From positions 1 to 46,043 of the forward strand of contig UQQD01000014.1 of the NCBI GenBank assembly GCA_900543095.1: a stretch of 46,043 bases of DNA. Direction: 5' to 3'. Origin of the DNA: an uncultured Ruminococcus sp. (GTDB lineage Bacteria > Bacillota > Clostridia > Oscillospirales > Acutalibacteraceae). Positions 1 to 7,820 of this stretch are shown in pieces. Below the pieces are notes generated by a model, which saw only the letters and a program-made list of their open reading frames with translations, was not told the origin of the DNA and did not search any database. Position numbers and translations under genes: made by a program. The number at the start of each line of letters is the position of its first letter. Within the stretch, counting starts at the first letter, position 1.

Positions 1-413
1 TGTGGTATGCGTATCTCAAGAAATATATAGACAAATTCGTGATGAAAAACAACTATATCTATATGCTCTGCATTACGGTCGCGGTTGCTGCCTTTGTTGT
101 CGGACATAAATATCGCTCGGCGGGGCTCCCGGTATACTGGGCGTGGGCGAGCGCGTTCATGCTTATCGTTGTGCTCGCATCGATGAAGATAAAAATCGGC
201 AATCCCGCACTTTCGATGCTCGGCAAGCATGTTTTCAGCGTCTATATTCTCCAGCGCATCCCGATGACGATATTCAAGAGACTCGGACTGGTCAACAACA
301 ATCTGAACTATTTCATTCTCTGCTTCGCCGCTACGCTGCTTATGGCGATAGTGTTCGACGCGCTGATGAAAAAGCTTGACGCAAAGGTTTTCACCCCGAA
401 AGCGAAGGCGTAA
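1..413 (+). CDS. Membrane acyltransferase, C-terminal end (partial)
   Basis: The reading frame is open from the left edge (first full codon at base 3) to a TAA at 411-413, so only the last ~136 residues are present. They form about four hydrophobic segments, and the stretch GKHVFSVYILQRIP resembles the end of acyltransferase-3 family membrane proteins, which O-acylate cell-surface sugars using a cytoplasmic acyl donor. The catalytic N-terminal part is outside the window, so the substrate cannot be read. An internal ATG at 42 is unlikely to be the true start because the frame continues upstream without a stop. A strong hairpin terminator follows 13 bases after the stop. Family assignment is an inference from the hydrophobic pattern and one motif. 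Confidence 0.55.
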   Translation, partial: WYAYLKKYIDKFVMKNNYIYMLCITVAVAAFVVGHKYRSAGLPVYWAWASAFMLIVVLASMKIKIGNPALSMLGKHVFSVYILQRIPMTIFKRLGLVNNNLNYFILCFAATLLMAIVFDALMKKLDAKVFTPKAKA

Positions 414-425
414 AATAAATACAGC

Positions 426-465
426 AAAGCACCCGGCAGGGATCTCTCCCGACCGGGTGCTTTTT
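426..465. terminator. Rho-independent terminator between convergent genes
   Basis: Inverted repeat AAAGCACCCGG / CCGGGTGCTTT with a 16-base loop and five Ts on the plus strand. It ends the acyltransferase transcript; metI converges on it from the right and may use the same hairpin, although its U-tract on the minus strand is weak. Confidence 0.85.
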
Positions 466-475
466 ATGTGCTTAA

Positions 476-1180
476 TTATTTCTTGAGTCTCTTGTCTGTC
501 TTTGTTGCAAGGTGGGTGCCGACACTCTGGAAAATCTGAACGAGCGCTATGAGCAGGATGACCGCAAAGATCATGACGAGATATTTGTAGCGGTAGTAGC
601 CGTAGTTTATGGCTATCTTGCCGAGTCCGCCGCCGCCGATTATTCCGCTCATTGCGGTATAGCTTAAAATTGTAGTTATCGCAATAGTGAAGTTTGAAAT
701 AAGCGACGGAATACTTTCGGGTATCATAACCTTGACGATTATCTGCAAGGGAGAAGCGCCCATACTCTGAGCCGCCTCGATTATGTTTGGGTTTACTTCT
801 CTTAAGCTTCCCTCAACAAGCCTTGCGACAAACGGGAAAGCCGCAATTACAAGCGGCACTATTGACGCCGTAGTACCCACCGTTGTGCCGACAATAAGGC
901 GCGTCAGCGGAAACACCATTATCATCAGTATCAGAAACGGCACCGAACGCAAGATATTTACGATAAAATTAATTATCGCCATAAGAGGCTTCGGAAGCGG
1001 CAAAACGCCGTCTTTGTCGCCCGTTGCGAGTATTACGCCCAAAGGCAGTCCGATAATTATTGAGAACAGCGTTGCAAGTATGGTTATATACAAGGTTTCC
1101 CACAATGCAAACAGCATTTCACTGCTGATTATCTTCCACGCCTCGGCAAGCGTTTCCTGAGAAAAAAGCTCTCCTGACAT
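476..1180 (-). CDS. metI: Methionine ABC transporter permease MetI
   Basis: Inner-membrane permease of the MetNIQ D/L-methionine importer, 234 residues, the usual size. About five hydrophobic helices are visible, and the EAA loop that docks on the ATPase lies near residues 135-160 (EAAQSMGAS followed by a conserved IPESIPS). The start ATG overlaps the metN stop in the arrangement TAATG, and its ribosome binding site GAGGAGGTG lies inside the last metN codons, so the two proteins are translationally coupled. It is the last gene of metQ-metN-metI on the minus strand. The family assignment is secure; whether the system also takes methionine sulfoxide or related compounds cannot be seen. Confidence 0.95.
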   Translation of the reverse strand: MSGELFSQETLAEAWKIISSEMLFALWETLYITILATLFSIIIGLPLGVILATGDKDGVLPLPKPLMAIINFIVNILRSVPFLILMIMVFPLTRLIVGTTVGTTASIVPLVIAAFPFVARLVEGSLREVNPNIIEAAQSMGASPLQIIVKVMIPESIPSLISNFTIAITTILSYTAMSGIIGGGGLGKIAINYGYYRYKYLVMIFAVILLIALVQIFQSVGTHLATKTDKRLKK

Positions 1181-2178
1181 TATCGCACCTCCTCAACTTC
1201 AATTCCGTCGTACTTTGACAGATAGTCTTTTATTTTTTCAAGCGTTTCGTCGCCGTCAACACCGATGGTAATATTTCCGTAAAGAACGCCGTCAAGCACC
1301 CTTGTTGACACCGAAACAAGATTTACAAGAATGTTGAGGTCCAGCGTCAGCCTTGAAATAAGCGGCATACCAACGATATTTGCACCGTTGAGAACAATAC
1401 GAACCACCTTTTTACAGCCTGAAGTATCCACCTGATTTTCCTCATAATCGGGATAAACAAGGTGTTTTGCAACCTCTGATTTTGGATGGGAGAAAACTTG
1501 GACAACCTCGCCCTCTTCGGCAACAACACCGTCCGAGATGATTGCAACCTTGTTGCATATTTCCTCAACAACCGACATTGCGTGGGTAATGATAACAACG
1601 GTTATGTTATACTTTTCGTTTATTTCTTTTATCAGGTTAAGTATTGATTTTGTGGTTTTGGGGTCAAGTGCGCTTGTCGCCTCGTCACAAAGCAAAATCT
1701 TCGGGTCTGTGGCAAGCGCCCTGGCTATTGCAACCCTCTGTTGCTGTCCGCCCGAAAGCTGTGCGGGATAAGCCTTTGCTTTGTCGGGAAGTCCGACAAG
1801 CTCAAGAAGTTCAAGAGCTTTTTTGCGTGCGTCAGCCCTCTTGACGCCTGCAAGCTCAAGAGGGAAGCTGATGTTTTTTAATACATTTTTCTGCATAAGC
1901 AGGTTAAAGCTCTGAAATATCATCGCTATTTTGGAACGCTCTTTTCTGAGCTGTGACGGCGAAAGCGATGTCATACTCTTTCCGTCTATCACAATATCGC
2001 CCGAAGTGGGACTTTCGAGCATATTTATGCACCGCACAAGCGTGCTTTTGCCGGCGCCGCTCATACCGATAATACCGTATATGTCGCCGTCATTGATTTT
2101 GAGCGACACGTTTTTGAGCGCCTCAAAATCCTTGCCGTCAACTTTAAACGTCTTGGAAACGTTTTTTATCTCGATCAC
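1180..2178 (-). CDS. metN: Methionine ABC transporter ATP-binding protein MetN
   Basis: ATPase of the methionine importer, 332 residues. Walker A GMSGAGKST is at residues 38-46, the signature LSGGQQQR at 141-148 and Walker B ILLCDEATSALD at 161-172. After the ATPase there is a ~75-residue C-terminal NIL domain (from about residue 255), which in MetN proteins of known structure binds methionine and inhibits transport when the cell is replete. The start is a GTG at 2176-2178, chosen because AGGAGGA sits 5-6 bases upstream. The gene follows metQ after a 135-base gap that is mostly a dispersed hairpin repeat, and it overlaps metI by one base. Confidence 0.95.
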   Translation of the reverse strand: MIEIKNVSKTFKVDGKDFEALKNVSLKINDGDIYGIIGMSGAGKSTLVRCINMLESPTSGDIVIDGKSMTSLSPSQLRKERSKIAMIFQSFNLLMQKNVLKNISFPLELAGVKRADARKKALELLELVGLPDKAKAYPAQLSGGQQQRVAIARALATDPKILLCDEATSALDPKTTKSILNLIKEINEKYNITVVIITHAMSVVEEICNKVAIISDGVVAEEGEVVQVFSHPKSEVAKHLVYPDYEENQVDTSGCKKVVRIVLNGANIVGMPLISRLTLDLNILVNLVSVSTRVLDGVLYGNITIGVDGDETLEKIKDYLSKYDGIEVEEVR

Positions 2179-2204
2179 CGAAAGTCCTCCTTTTATTGCG
2201 CTAT

Positions 2205-2316
2205 GATTTAAATCGGAGCGTTAGCTCCTCAAAGCTTCAGTGGAGATCATAGCTCCACTTAAATTTCGAAACGGCGCCCGCCGACTAAGCGGCGGGTGCC
2301 ATCTGCACTTAGATTA
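2205..2316 (+). repeat. Dispersed hairpin repeat, copy A (family 1)
   Basis: It begins GATTTAAATC and contains three successive inverted repeats: GGAGC-GTTA-GCTCC, GTGGAG...CTCCAC, and a GC-rich stem GGCGCCCGCCG / CGGCGGGTGCC. It ends with the family tail CCATCTGCACTTAGATTA. The last bases TTA (2314-2316) are the complement of the metQ stop codon, so the repeat abuts and supplies the end of metQ. In the metQNI mRNA it would be read in reverse complement and fold into stable hairpins between metQ and metN, where it could reduce readthrough or protect the metQ message. Confidence 0.75.
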
Positions 2317-3207
2317 TTTCAAAGCGTCAAGACTTTTTTGCTTGCCGCCGTAGATTCCGAGAGGCTCAACGTGGATAGTGCCTGCCGATACAAGGTGTGT
2401 TCCGTTCTGTTTGTTAAAGTCTTCAAGATATGGGAGATGCTGGAAGTAGTTTGCGTCAAATTCGCCGCTTTCAACAACATTGTTAGGCTGAACATAATCT
2501 GTGAATTCGGTTACTTCAAGCGTAATGTCCTTTTCGGCAAGAATATTCTTTACCTCGGCAAGTATCTCTGCGTGCGGCGTGGGTGAAGCGGCAACGGTAA
2601 TCTTTTCGCCCTTGAGAGCGTCGTAATCTACCGAGCTGTCAAAACCGTCCGTCGGGTTTTCTACAACGCTTACAACTGCGCCGTCGTATTTATTTGTAAT
2701 AAAGTCTGCTACCTGTTTGCTTTCAAGAGCTGCTTTAAGCGACTTTATCTTATCGGAATTTTCCGTACCCTCTTTAACGGCAAGGATATTGCCGTAGGCT
2801 GAAGAAGAGCCTTCTGTTCCGAGCGAATCCTTTACCGGATTGAGTCCCGCTTCTATTGCATAGTTTGAATTGATTACGGCGTAATCAACGTCCTGAAGCA
2901 CATTCGGAACCTGAGCAGCCTCTACCTCGTTGAACGTGATGTTGTGCGGATTATCCGTTATGTCTTTTACAGTTGCCGTGATGCCAGCATTTTCATCAAG
3001 TTTTATATAACCGAGATCCTGCAAAAGCAAAAGTGCTCTCGCTTCGTTTGTTGTATCGTTCGGAACGGCGATAGTTACGTTCTCAGCCTTTGCCGATGAT
3101 GAGCCGCCGTTGTCAGAAGATGATGAGTCCGATGAGCAGCCTGCAAATGCCGCAACTGATGTAAATGCAAGTGCCGATGTTAAAAGTATTGATAAAAGTT
3201 TCTTCAT
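2314..3207 (-). CDS. metQ: Methionine-binding lipoprotein MetQ
   Basis: Extracytoplasmic substrate-binding lipoprotein that delivers methionine to MetNI; 297 residues, NlpA/MetQ family. The signal peptide runs MKKLLSILLTSALAF and ends at a lipobox AFAGC with the lipidated Cys at residue 24, followed by a Ser-rich linker. The mature part has the family features TIAVPNDTTNEARALLLL near the start and a conserved end LGIYGGKQKSLDAL. The ribosome binding site AAGGGGAT is about 9 bases before the ATG. It is the first gene of the operon; the leader of about 175 bases upstream holds a short reading frame and an operator-like palindrome. The stop codon lies inside a dispersed repeat. Confidence 0.93.
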   Translation of the reverse strand: MKKLLSILLTSALAFTSVAAFAGCSSDSSSSDNGGSSSAKAENVTIAVPNDTTNEARALLLLQDLGYIKLDENAGITATVKDITDNPHNITFNEVEAAQVPNVLQDVDYAVINSNYAIEAGLNPVKDSLGTEGSSSAYGNILAVKEGTENSDKIKSLKAALESKQVADFITNKYDGAVVSVVENPTDGFDSSVDYDALKGEKITVAASPTPHAEILAEVKNILAEKDITLEVTEFTDYVQPNNVVESGEFDANYFQHLPYLEDFNKQNGTHLVSAGTIHVEPLGIYGGKQKSLDALK

Positions 3208-3271
3208 TTTTATTATCCCCTTAATTATTATAGATTTTAGTTATATATTTTTGAGTTAAAGAAAACTGTGT

Positions 3272-3337
3272 TCAAGCTGTGCACATTCGTCCGTATCTGT
3301 AATTCTGTCTGAGCAGTGAAACAAAAAGTCTAAGCAT
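3272..3337 (-). CDS. Putative regulatory leader peptide upstream of metQ (21 aa)
   Basis: A very short reading frame in the metQ leader. The peptide begins MLRLFVSLLRQ and ends YRYGRMCTA followed by TGA. The start at 3337-3335 is favoured because AGAGGAG lies 8 bases upstream; an ATG two codons earlier (3343) would be only 2 bases from that site. The near-consensus ribosome binding site and the position between a plausible promoter and metQ argue that it is translated. Its Arg-rich body and its end, with adjacent Met and Cys codons just before the stop, recall leader peptides that sense amino-acid supply by ribosome stalling. I see no intrinsic terminator between it and metQ, so any control would act on translation, mRNA stability or a factor-dependent terminator. 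Function is inferred. Confidence 0.55.
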   Translation of the reverse strand: MLRLFVSLLRQNYRYGRMCTA

Positions 3338-3382
3338 TTTCATAGCTCCTCTCTATTGCCTACCGTATTGGTGTGTTTCCTG

Positions 3383-3419
3383 TGATTTGTATATTACCAC
3401 AAATCAAATCGTTTGTAAA
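3383..3419 (-). promoter_or_regulatory. metQNI promoter with overlapping palindromic operator
   Basis: On the minus strand a -35-like TTTACA (3414-3419) is 17 bases from a -10-like TAATAT (3391-3396). A perfect inverted repeat TGATTTGT-N8-ACAAATCA (3383-3406) covers the -10 box, as expected for a repressor site. Farther out, 3459-3480 holds a direct repeat of TTAGCTATA with a 13-base period. The rest of 3421-3617 is AT-rich and shows no gene; it must contain the spoVAD promoter, which I could not place. Confidence 0.5.
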
Positions 3420-3617
3420 CAGGTTTTACACATTTTATATCATTCCTAAAACCTATCATTAGCTATAGTTTTTAGCTATAACTCAAATATAGAACAAAAT
3501 TACTTTCTGATATATATACAGTAGATTTTCTGTTATTGATAAATTCAAACCAATACAATAATTTACAATTATTTATCCGCTCTTTTCGCAGATAATAACA
3601 GCGAAAGGAAGATTTTT

Positions 3618-4628
3618 ATGATAAAAAGGATCGGAGCAAGAACAATTGGATTTGAAGAAATGCCGTCAATAATCGGCTATGCCTCGGTTGCAGGCAAAAA
3701 GGAAAGCGAAGGTCCGCTCGGCAGTGTGTTTGACAAATTAATCTTTGACAGCTACGACGGGTTTGATACCTATGAACAGGCTGAAAGCCAATTTCAAACC
3801 GAAGCCGTATCGCTTGCGCTTGAAAAAAGCGGAGTTTCTGCTCAGGACGTTGACTATATTTTTGCGGGCGACCTGCTCAACCAATGCGTCGGCTCAAGCT
3901 TTGGACTGAAAAGCTTTAATATTCCGTACCTCGGACAATACGGAGCATGTTCAACAATGGCTCAAGGGCTTATTATGGCTGCGGTGTTTGTTGAGGGCGG
4001 TGCAGCCAGCACCGCAATGTGCGTTACGTCGTCACACTTTTGTTCCGCCGAAAGGCAGTACAGATTTCCGCTTGAATACGGCGGAGTACGCACACCTACC
4101 GCACAATGGACCGTAACGGGAGCGGGAAGCTGTGTTTTGAAAAATGACAAAAAGGGACCCTGCGTTGCCCGTGCAACAGTCGGCAGGATTGTGGACCTCG
4201 GCGTTAAAGACGCAAACAATATGGGTGCCGCTATGGCACCTGCCGCCGCCCAGACTATAAAGGATTATTTTACTGACACAAATACCTCTCCGAAGGATTA
4301 CGACCTGATTTTGACAGGTGATCTCGGCGAAGTCGGAAGTGCGTCGCTTTACGACCTGCTGCTTATGGAGAACATTGACATCAGAAACAATCACAACGAC
4401 TGCGGTTTGATGATATTTGACAGAAAAAAGCAGGATGTTCACGCCGGCGGATCGGGCTGCGGATGTGCAGGCTCGGTATTCTGTTCAAAAATACTCAACA
4501 GTATAAATGACGGCAGGCTCAAAAATATTCTGTTTATGGCAACGGGAGCATTGATGAGCCCGACTACGAGCGGTCAGGGAAGCAGTATTCCGTCAATCGC
4601 ACATCTTGTCAATATCAAATTACGATAA
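3618..4628 (+). CDS. spoVAD: Stage V sporulation protein AD
   Basis: SpoVAD is a thiolase-fold protein that binds dipicolinic acid and works with the SpoVA membrane channel to load it into the forespore. The product has 336 residues, the usual length. Recognisable family stretches are the N-terminal GFEEMPSIIGYASVAGKKE, LGQYGACSTMAQGL with Cys 111 at the place of the thiolase nucleophile, and the glycine-rich end GGSGCGCAGSVFCS. AAAGGAAG precedes the ATG by about 8 bases. In most Clostridia it lies between spoVAC and spoVAE; here neither neighbour is present, so it is a detached copy. Expression in the forespore under SigG would be expected, but I could not identify the promoter. Assignment is firm. 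Confidence 0.93.
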   Translation: MIKRIGARTIGFEEMPSIIGYASVAGKKESEGPLGSVFDKLIFDSYDGFDTYEQAESQFQTEAVSLALEKSGVSAQDVDYIFAGDLLNQCVGSSFGLKSFNIPYLGQYGACSTMAQGLIMAAVFVEGGAASTAMCVTSSHFCSAERQYRFPLEYGGVRTPTAQWTVTGAGSCVLKNDKKGPCVARATVGRIVDLGVKDANNMGAAMAPAAAQTIKDYFTDTNTSPKDYDLILTGDLGEVGSASLYDLLLMENIDIRNNHNDCGLMIFDRKKQDVHAGGSGCGCAGSVFCSKILNSINDGRLKNILFMATGALMSPTTSGQGSSIPSIAHLVNIKLR

Positions 4629-4712
4629 TTTTGGCAATTCAAACAAAATTTTTAAAAACTCTGTTCAAATCATTTTTCGTGTGCTATAATCAAATTAATA
4701 ATGGATATTAGG

Positions 4713-4773
4713 CTTTAATTCGGAAGCGGTATTTTCCGCCTAAGAGGCGGAGGACATCTGATCTTAGGTTATA
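4713..4773 (+). repeat. Dispersed hairpin repeat, copy B (family 1, short)
   Basis: Only the last module is present: a stem CCGCC-TAAGA-GGCGG followed by the tail AGGACATCTGATCTTAGGTTATA. It ends about 20 bases before the PAP2 start codon, so it lies in the 5' leader or promoter region of that gene. Confidence 0.65.
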
Positions 4774-4793
4774 GATTCATGGGAGTAATGTTT

Positions 4794-5339
4794 ATGTTTG
4801 GCAGAATTCAAAACATTGATAAAAGAGTTCTTGATAACATTGGCAGGATTCATAAGCCTGCACTCAACAAAATAATGATAACGGCGTCACGTTCGGCTAA
4901 TGTCGGAATTATATGGTGGATTATCTGTATACCGTTTCTGATTCATCCCGAATGGCGTCTTACAGGTCTTAACATCGTTATGGCGCTCGCATTGGCTCAC
5001 CTTATGGGCGAGATAATCATTAAGCACATAGTTAAGCGTGTGCGCCCGTGCCACAGCCTTGACGATGACGAACAGCTCATTAACCGTCCGAGATTTTACT
5101 CGTTTCCGTCCGGTCACACAACGGCTTCGTTCGCTGTTGTCGGAGTTGCGCTTTTGAGATGCAGGATAATAACTATTATACCGATACTTTTGCTTGCCAC
5201 TTTGATTGGCTTTTCAAGGATATATCTCAGGGTTCACTATCTCACGGACGTTGTTGCGGGAGCTTTGCTCGGCTTGTGCTGCGGAATGGGCTCCGTTCTG
5301 TTGCTCAATGCAATAGTGAGCGCAGTATCACCTATGTAA
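4794..5339 (+). CDS. PAP2-family membrane phosphatase
   Basis: Integral membrane phosphatase of the type 2 phosphatidic acid phosphatase superfamily, 181 residues, with about five hydrophobic segments. All three active-site motifs are intact: K77-x6-RP (KHIVKRVRP), PSGH at 105-108, and SR-x5-H-x3-D at 141-152 (SRIYLRVHYLTD). Family members dephosphorylate phosphatidate, phosphatidylglycerol phosphate or undecaprenyl pyrophosphate at the outer membrane face; the substrate cannot be decided from sequence. In-frame ATGs lie at 4779, 4788 and 4794; I chose 4794 because GGGAG is 8 bases upstream of it. It lies between spoVAD and sigG, so a role in spore envelope lipids or cell-wall carrier recycling is possible but only inferred. 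Confidence 0.85.
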   Translation: MFGRIQNIDKRVLDNIGRIHKPALNKIMITASRSANVGIIWWIICIPFLIHPEWRLTGLNIVMALALAHLMGEIIIKHIVKRVRPCHSLDDDEQLINRPRFYSFPSGHTTASFAVVGVALLRCRIITIIPILLLATLIGFSRIYLRVHYLTDVVAGALLGLCCGMGSVLLLNAIVSAVSPM

Positions 5340-5379
5340 CTACAGCATTTCAAAAATATAAGATAATATACAATATTAT

Positions 5380-5450
5380 GAGGCTGCCGCATTGGCGCAG
5401 AGCGAAGAAACCGCTTTCTGCATCTGAATACGACAGCCCCTTTTGTTTTT
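5380..5450 (+). terminator. Long-hairpin terminator repeat, copy 1 (family 2)
   Basis: A ~60-base imperfect hairpin: outer arms GAGGCTGCCGCATT / AATACGACAGCCCC, an inner part GCGCAGAGC...CGCTTTCTGC, then TTTTGTTTTTT. It closely resembles the element after rny at 31520-31585. It ends the PAP2 transcript and separates it from sigG. Confidence 0.75.
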
Positions 5451-5517
5451 TCGCTACAGTATAAAATTCCCGTATCGGGCAATAATTTTTATAGAAATTA
5501 TAGTTCGGGGGTTTTTT

Positions 5518-6300
5518 ATGCAATACGGAAAAGTCGAGATCTGCGGAGTAAATACTTCGCAACTGAAACTTCTTAAAGAAAGCGAAAAGCGGGAGCTTTT
5601 GAATATAATAAAAAACGGGAACGAGAAAGAAAAAAAGGCCGCCCGCGACAAGATGATAAACGGCAACTTAAGGCTTGTTTTATCGGTTATACAGAGATTT
5701 ACGAACAGAGGCGAAAACCCGGACGATCTGTTTCAGGTCGGAGTTATCGGTCTGATAAAGGCTATCGACAATTTCGACCCAAAGCTTGACGTTCGGTTTT
5801 CAACCTACGGCGTACCGATGATAATCGGCGAAATACGCCGCTATCTGCGGGACAATAATTCGGTAAGGGTATCACGCTCAATGCGTGATACCGCATATCG
5901 TGCAATGCAGATAAAAGAACAGCTCACCGCAAAAAACAACCGTGAACCGAAGGTCGAGGAGATTGCCAAAATTATGGAAGTTCCGAAAGAAACCGTCGTT
6001 CTTGCGCTTGAGGCCATAGTGGAACCCGTGTCGCTGTACGAGCCGGTGTTTTCCGACGGCAACGACACCATATACGTTATGGATCAAATAGGCGACAAAA
6101 CCGACGACTCAACATGGCTTGAAGAAATTGCCGTCAAGGAGGCCATCTCAAATCTTTCAGACAGGGAAAAGCGCATACTGTCACTGAGATTTTTCAGGGG
6201 AAAAACCCAGATGGAGGTAGCTAACGAGATAGGCATTTCTCAAGCTCAGGTAAGCCGAATAGAAAAGGGCGCGCTGAACACGATCAAAAAGAATATCTAA
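5518..6300 (+). CDS. sigG: Forespore sigma factor SigG
   Basis: Late forespore RNA polymerase sigma factor, 260 residues. The start at 5518 gives MQYGKVEICGVNTS, which matches the conserved SigG N-terminus; the frame is open farther upstream but that part has no family match. GGGGG about 6 bases upstream serves as the ribosome binding site. Region 2 (core binding and -10 recognition) is near residues 50-120 with NLRLVLSVIQRF and DLFQVGVIGLIKAIDNF, region 3 near 125-180, and the region 4 helix-turn-helix ends MEVANEIGISQAQVSRIEKGA. In Bacillus and many Clostridia sigG directly follows spoIIGA-sigE; here it follows a PAP2 gene instead and has no adjacent sigE. SigF is the closest alternative, but the N-terminus fits SigG. 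Confidence 0.9.
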   Translation: MQYGKVEICGVNTSQLKLLKESEKRELLNIIKNGNEKEKKAARDKMINGNLRLVLSVIQRFTNRGENPDDLFQVGVIGLIKAIDNFDPKLDVRFSTYGVPMIIGEIRRYLRDNNSVRVSRSMRDTAYRAMQIKEQLTAKNNREPKVEEIAKIMEVPKETVVLALEAIVEPVSLYEPVFSDGNDTIYVMDQIGDKTDDSTWLEEIAVKEAISNLSDREKRILSLRFFRGKTQMEVANEIGISQAQVSRIEKGALNTIKKNI

Positions 6301-6429
6301 CTGCAATTTATGAATTTTCCGACTTCGAATCTTGCAGATTTGTTTTTGCACAATATAAAATAATGCCGTTTTTGTAATATAGCTTAAAAAATATGAAAAA
6401 ATATTTATCGTTTATGTCAAAAGAAACAC

Positions 6430-6458
6430 TGTACAAACTAATTTTTTCGTTGTATAAT
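6430..6458 (+). promoter_or_regulatory. livK promoter
   Basis: TATAAT at 6453-6458 with a weak -35 TGTACA at 6430-6435, spacing 17. It would start transcription near 6465, about 100 bases before livK. The rest of the sigG-livK gap (6301-6429) is AT-rich with only a weak CTGCAA/TTGCAG pairing after sigG. Confidence 0.6.
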
Positions 6459-6562
6459 AATATGTAAGTTTAAATTGTTGAAGTGCTTTGATTAAAATTC
6501 GGGGCAAATCGGCAACTTATCTTAATTATAAGGATAGAGATAAAAGAAAGAGGTTGAACAAA

Positions 6563-7798
6563 ATGAAAAGTATCAAAAAAATCCTTTGCCTCGCCATGGC
6601 TTGCACAATGATGGCAAGCTGCTTTGTCGGCTGCGGCGAAAGCAACGGCACAGGCAGTGACGACTCAAACGGTTCGTCAACATCGGCAGGCGCTATCAAG
6701 ATCGGAGGTATCGGTCCGACAACAGGCGCAGCTGCAATTTACGGAAGTGCTGTTAAAAATGCGGCTGAACTCGCTGTTGAGGAAGTAAACAAGCTTGACC
6801 CGTCAATTCAGCTCGAGCTTAAATTTGAAGACGATGAGCACGACGCCGAAAAATCGGTAAACGCATACAACACACTTAAAGACTGGGGTATGCAGGTCCT
6901 TATGGGTTCCGTAACAACTGCTCCCTGTATTGCTGTTTCGGCTGAAGCAAACAAAGACAGAATTTTTGAGCTGACTCCGTCGGCTTCTTCAAACGACGTT
7001 ATCGGCGGTCAGCCTGACGTAAGCGGTAACATCACCATCGAGCGTAAGGATAATGTTTATCAGATGTGCTTTACCGACCCTAACCAGGGTATTGCTTCCG
7101 CAGACTACATTCTTTCTCAGAAGCTCGGCACAAAGATTGCGGTAATCTATAACAACGCCGATGCTTACTCAACGGGTATCTATCAGAAGTTCCAAAACGA
7201 AGCAGACAAGAACGGTCTTGACGTTGTTTCTGTAACAACATTCACGGACGACTCTGCAAACGACTTTACTTCGCAGCTCAATTCCGCAAAGTCAGCCGGC
7301 GCAGATCTTATCTTCCTGCCTATCTACTACACTCCTGCGGCTCTTATTCTTCAGCAGGCCGCCAATATGAAATATGACGTTAAATTCTTCGGCGTTGACG
7401 GTATGGACGGTATCCTTACACTAGACAACTTTGATACCTCTCTTGCCGAGGGCGTAATGCTTCTTACACCGTTCTCTGCCGATGCAAAGGACGAAAAAAC
7501 TCAGAACTTTGTTAATGCTTACAAAGATAAATACAACGATACACCTAACCAGTTTGCCGCCGATGCATATGACTGCATCTACGCTATCTATGACGCTGTA
7601 AAGGCCCAGGGCATCACCTCCGATATGTCTGCCGAGGATATCTGCACAAAGATGATCGAACAGTTCTCAAGTGACAGCTTCACATTCAGCGGACTTACAG
7701 GCGATAATATGAAATGGTCGGCTTCAGGTGAAGTTTCAAAGAGTCCAAAAGGTATGGTTATCAAAGACGGTGCATACGTTGGTATGGACACCGAATAA
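6563..7798 (+). CDS. livK: Branched-chain amino acid ABC transporter substrate-binding lipoprotein
   Basis: Extracellular binding lipoprotein of a LIV-type (HAAT family) importer, 411 residues. The start at 6563 is chosen because GAAAGAGG is 9 bases upstream and the next residues form a signal peptide; upstream codons in the same frame do not. The lipobox FVGC puts the lipidated Cys at residue 24. The mature protein begins with the family pattern IKIGGIGPTTGAAAIYG and has the periplasmic-binding-protein type I fold features (AVIYNNADAYSTG, FFGVDGMDG). It is first in livK-H-M-G-F. A long hairpin between livK and livH probably makes the binding protein more abundant than the membrane parts. Leucine, isoleucine and valine are the likely ligands, by family. 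Confidence 0.92.
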   Translation: MKSIKKILCLAMACTMMASCFVGCGESNGTGSDDSNGSSTSAGAIKIGGIGPTTGAAAIYGSAVKNAAELAVEEVNKLDPSIQLELKFEDDEHDAEKSVNAYNTLKDWGMQVLMGSVTTAPCIAVSAEANKDRIFELTPSASSNDVIGGQPDVSGNITIERKDNVYQMCFTDPNQGIASADYILSQKLGTKIAVIYNNADAYSTGIYQKFQNEADKNGLDVVSVTTFTDDSANDFTSQLNSAKSAGADLIFLPIYYTPAALILQQAANMKYDVKFFGVDGMDGILTLDNFDTSLAEGVMLLTPFSADAKDEKTQNFVNAYKDKYNDTPNQFAADAYDCIYAIYDAVKAQGITSDMSAEDICTKMIEQFSSDSFTFSGLTGDNMKWSASGEVSKSPKGMVIKDGAYVGMDTE

Positions 7799-7820
7799 AA
7801 TCGTTTAATAAAACGTTAAG

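Noticed and set aside
39..413. A complete small 124-residue protein at the left edge
   Set aside because: The frame is open to the edge and the product looks like the end of a larger membrane acyltransferase.
3208..3382. Possible SAM riboswitch or T-box upstream of metQ
   Set aside because: I see no SAM-I core, no T-box sequence and no terminator/antiterminator pair; a short reading frame occupies the leader instead.
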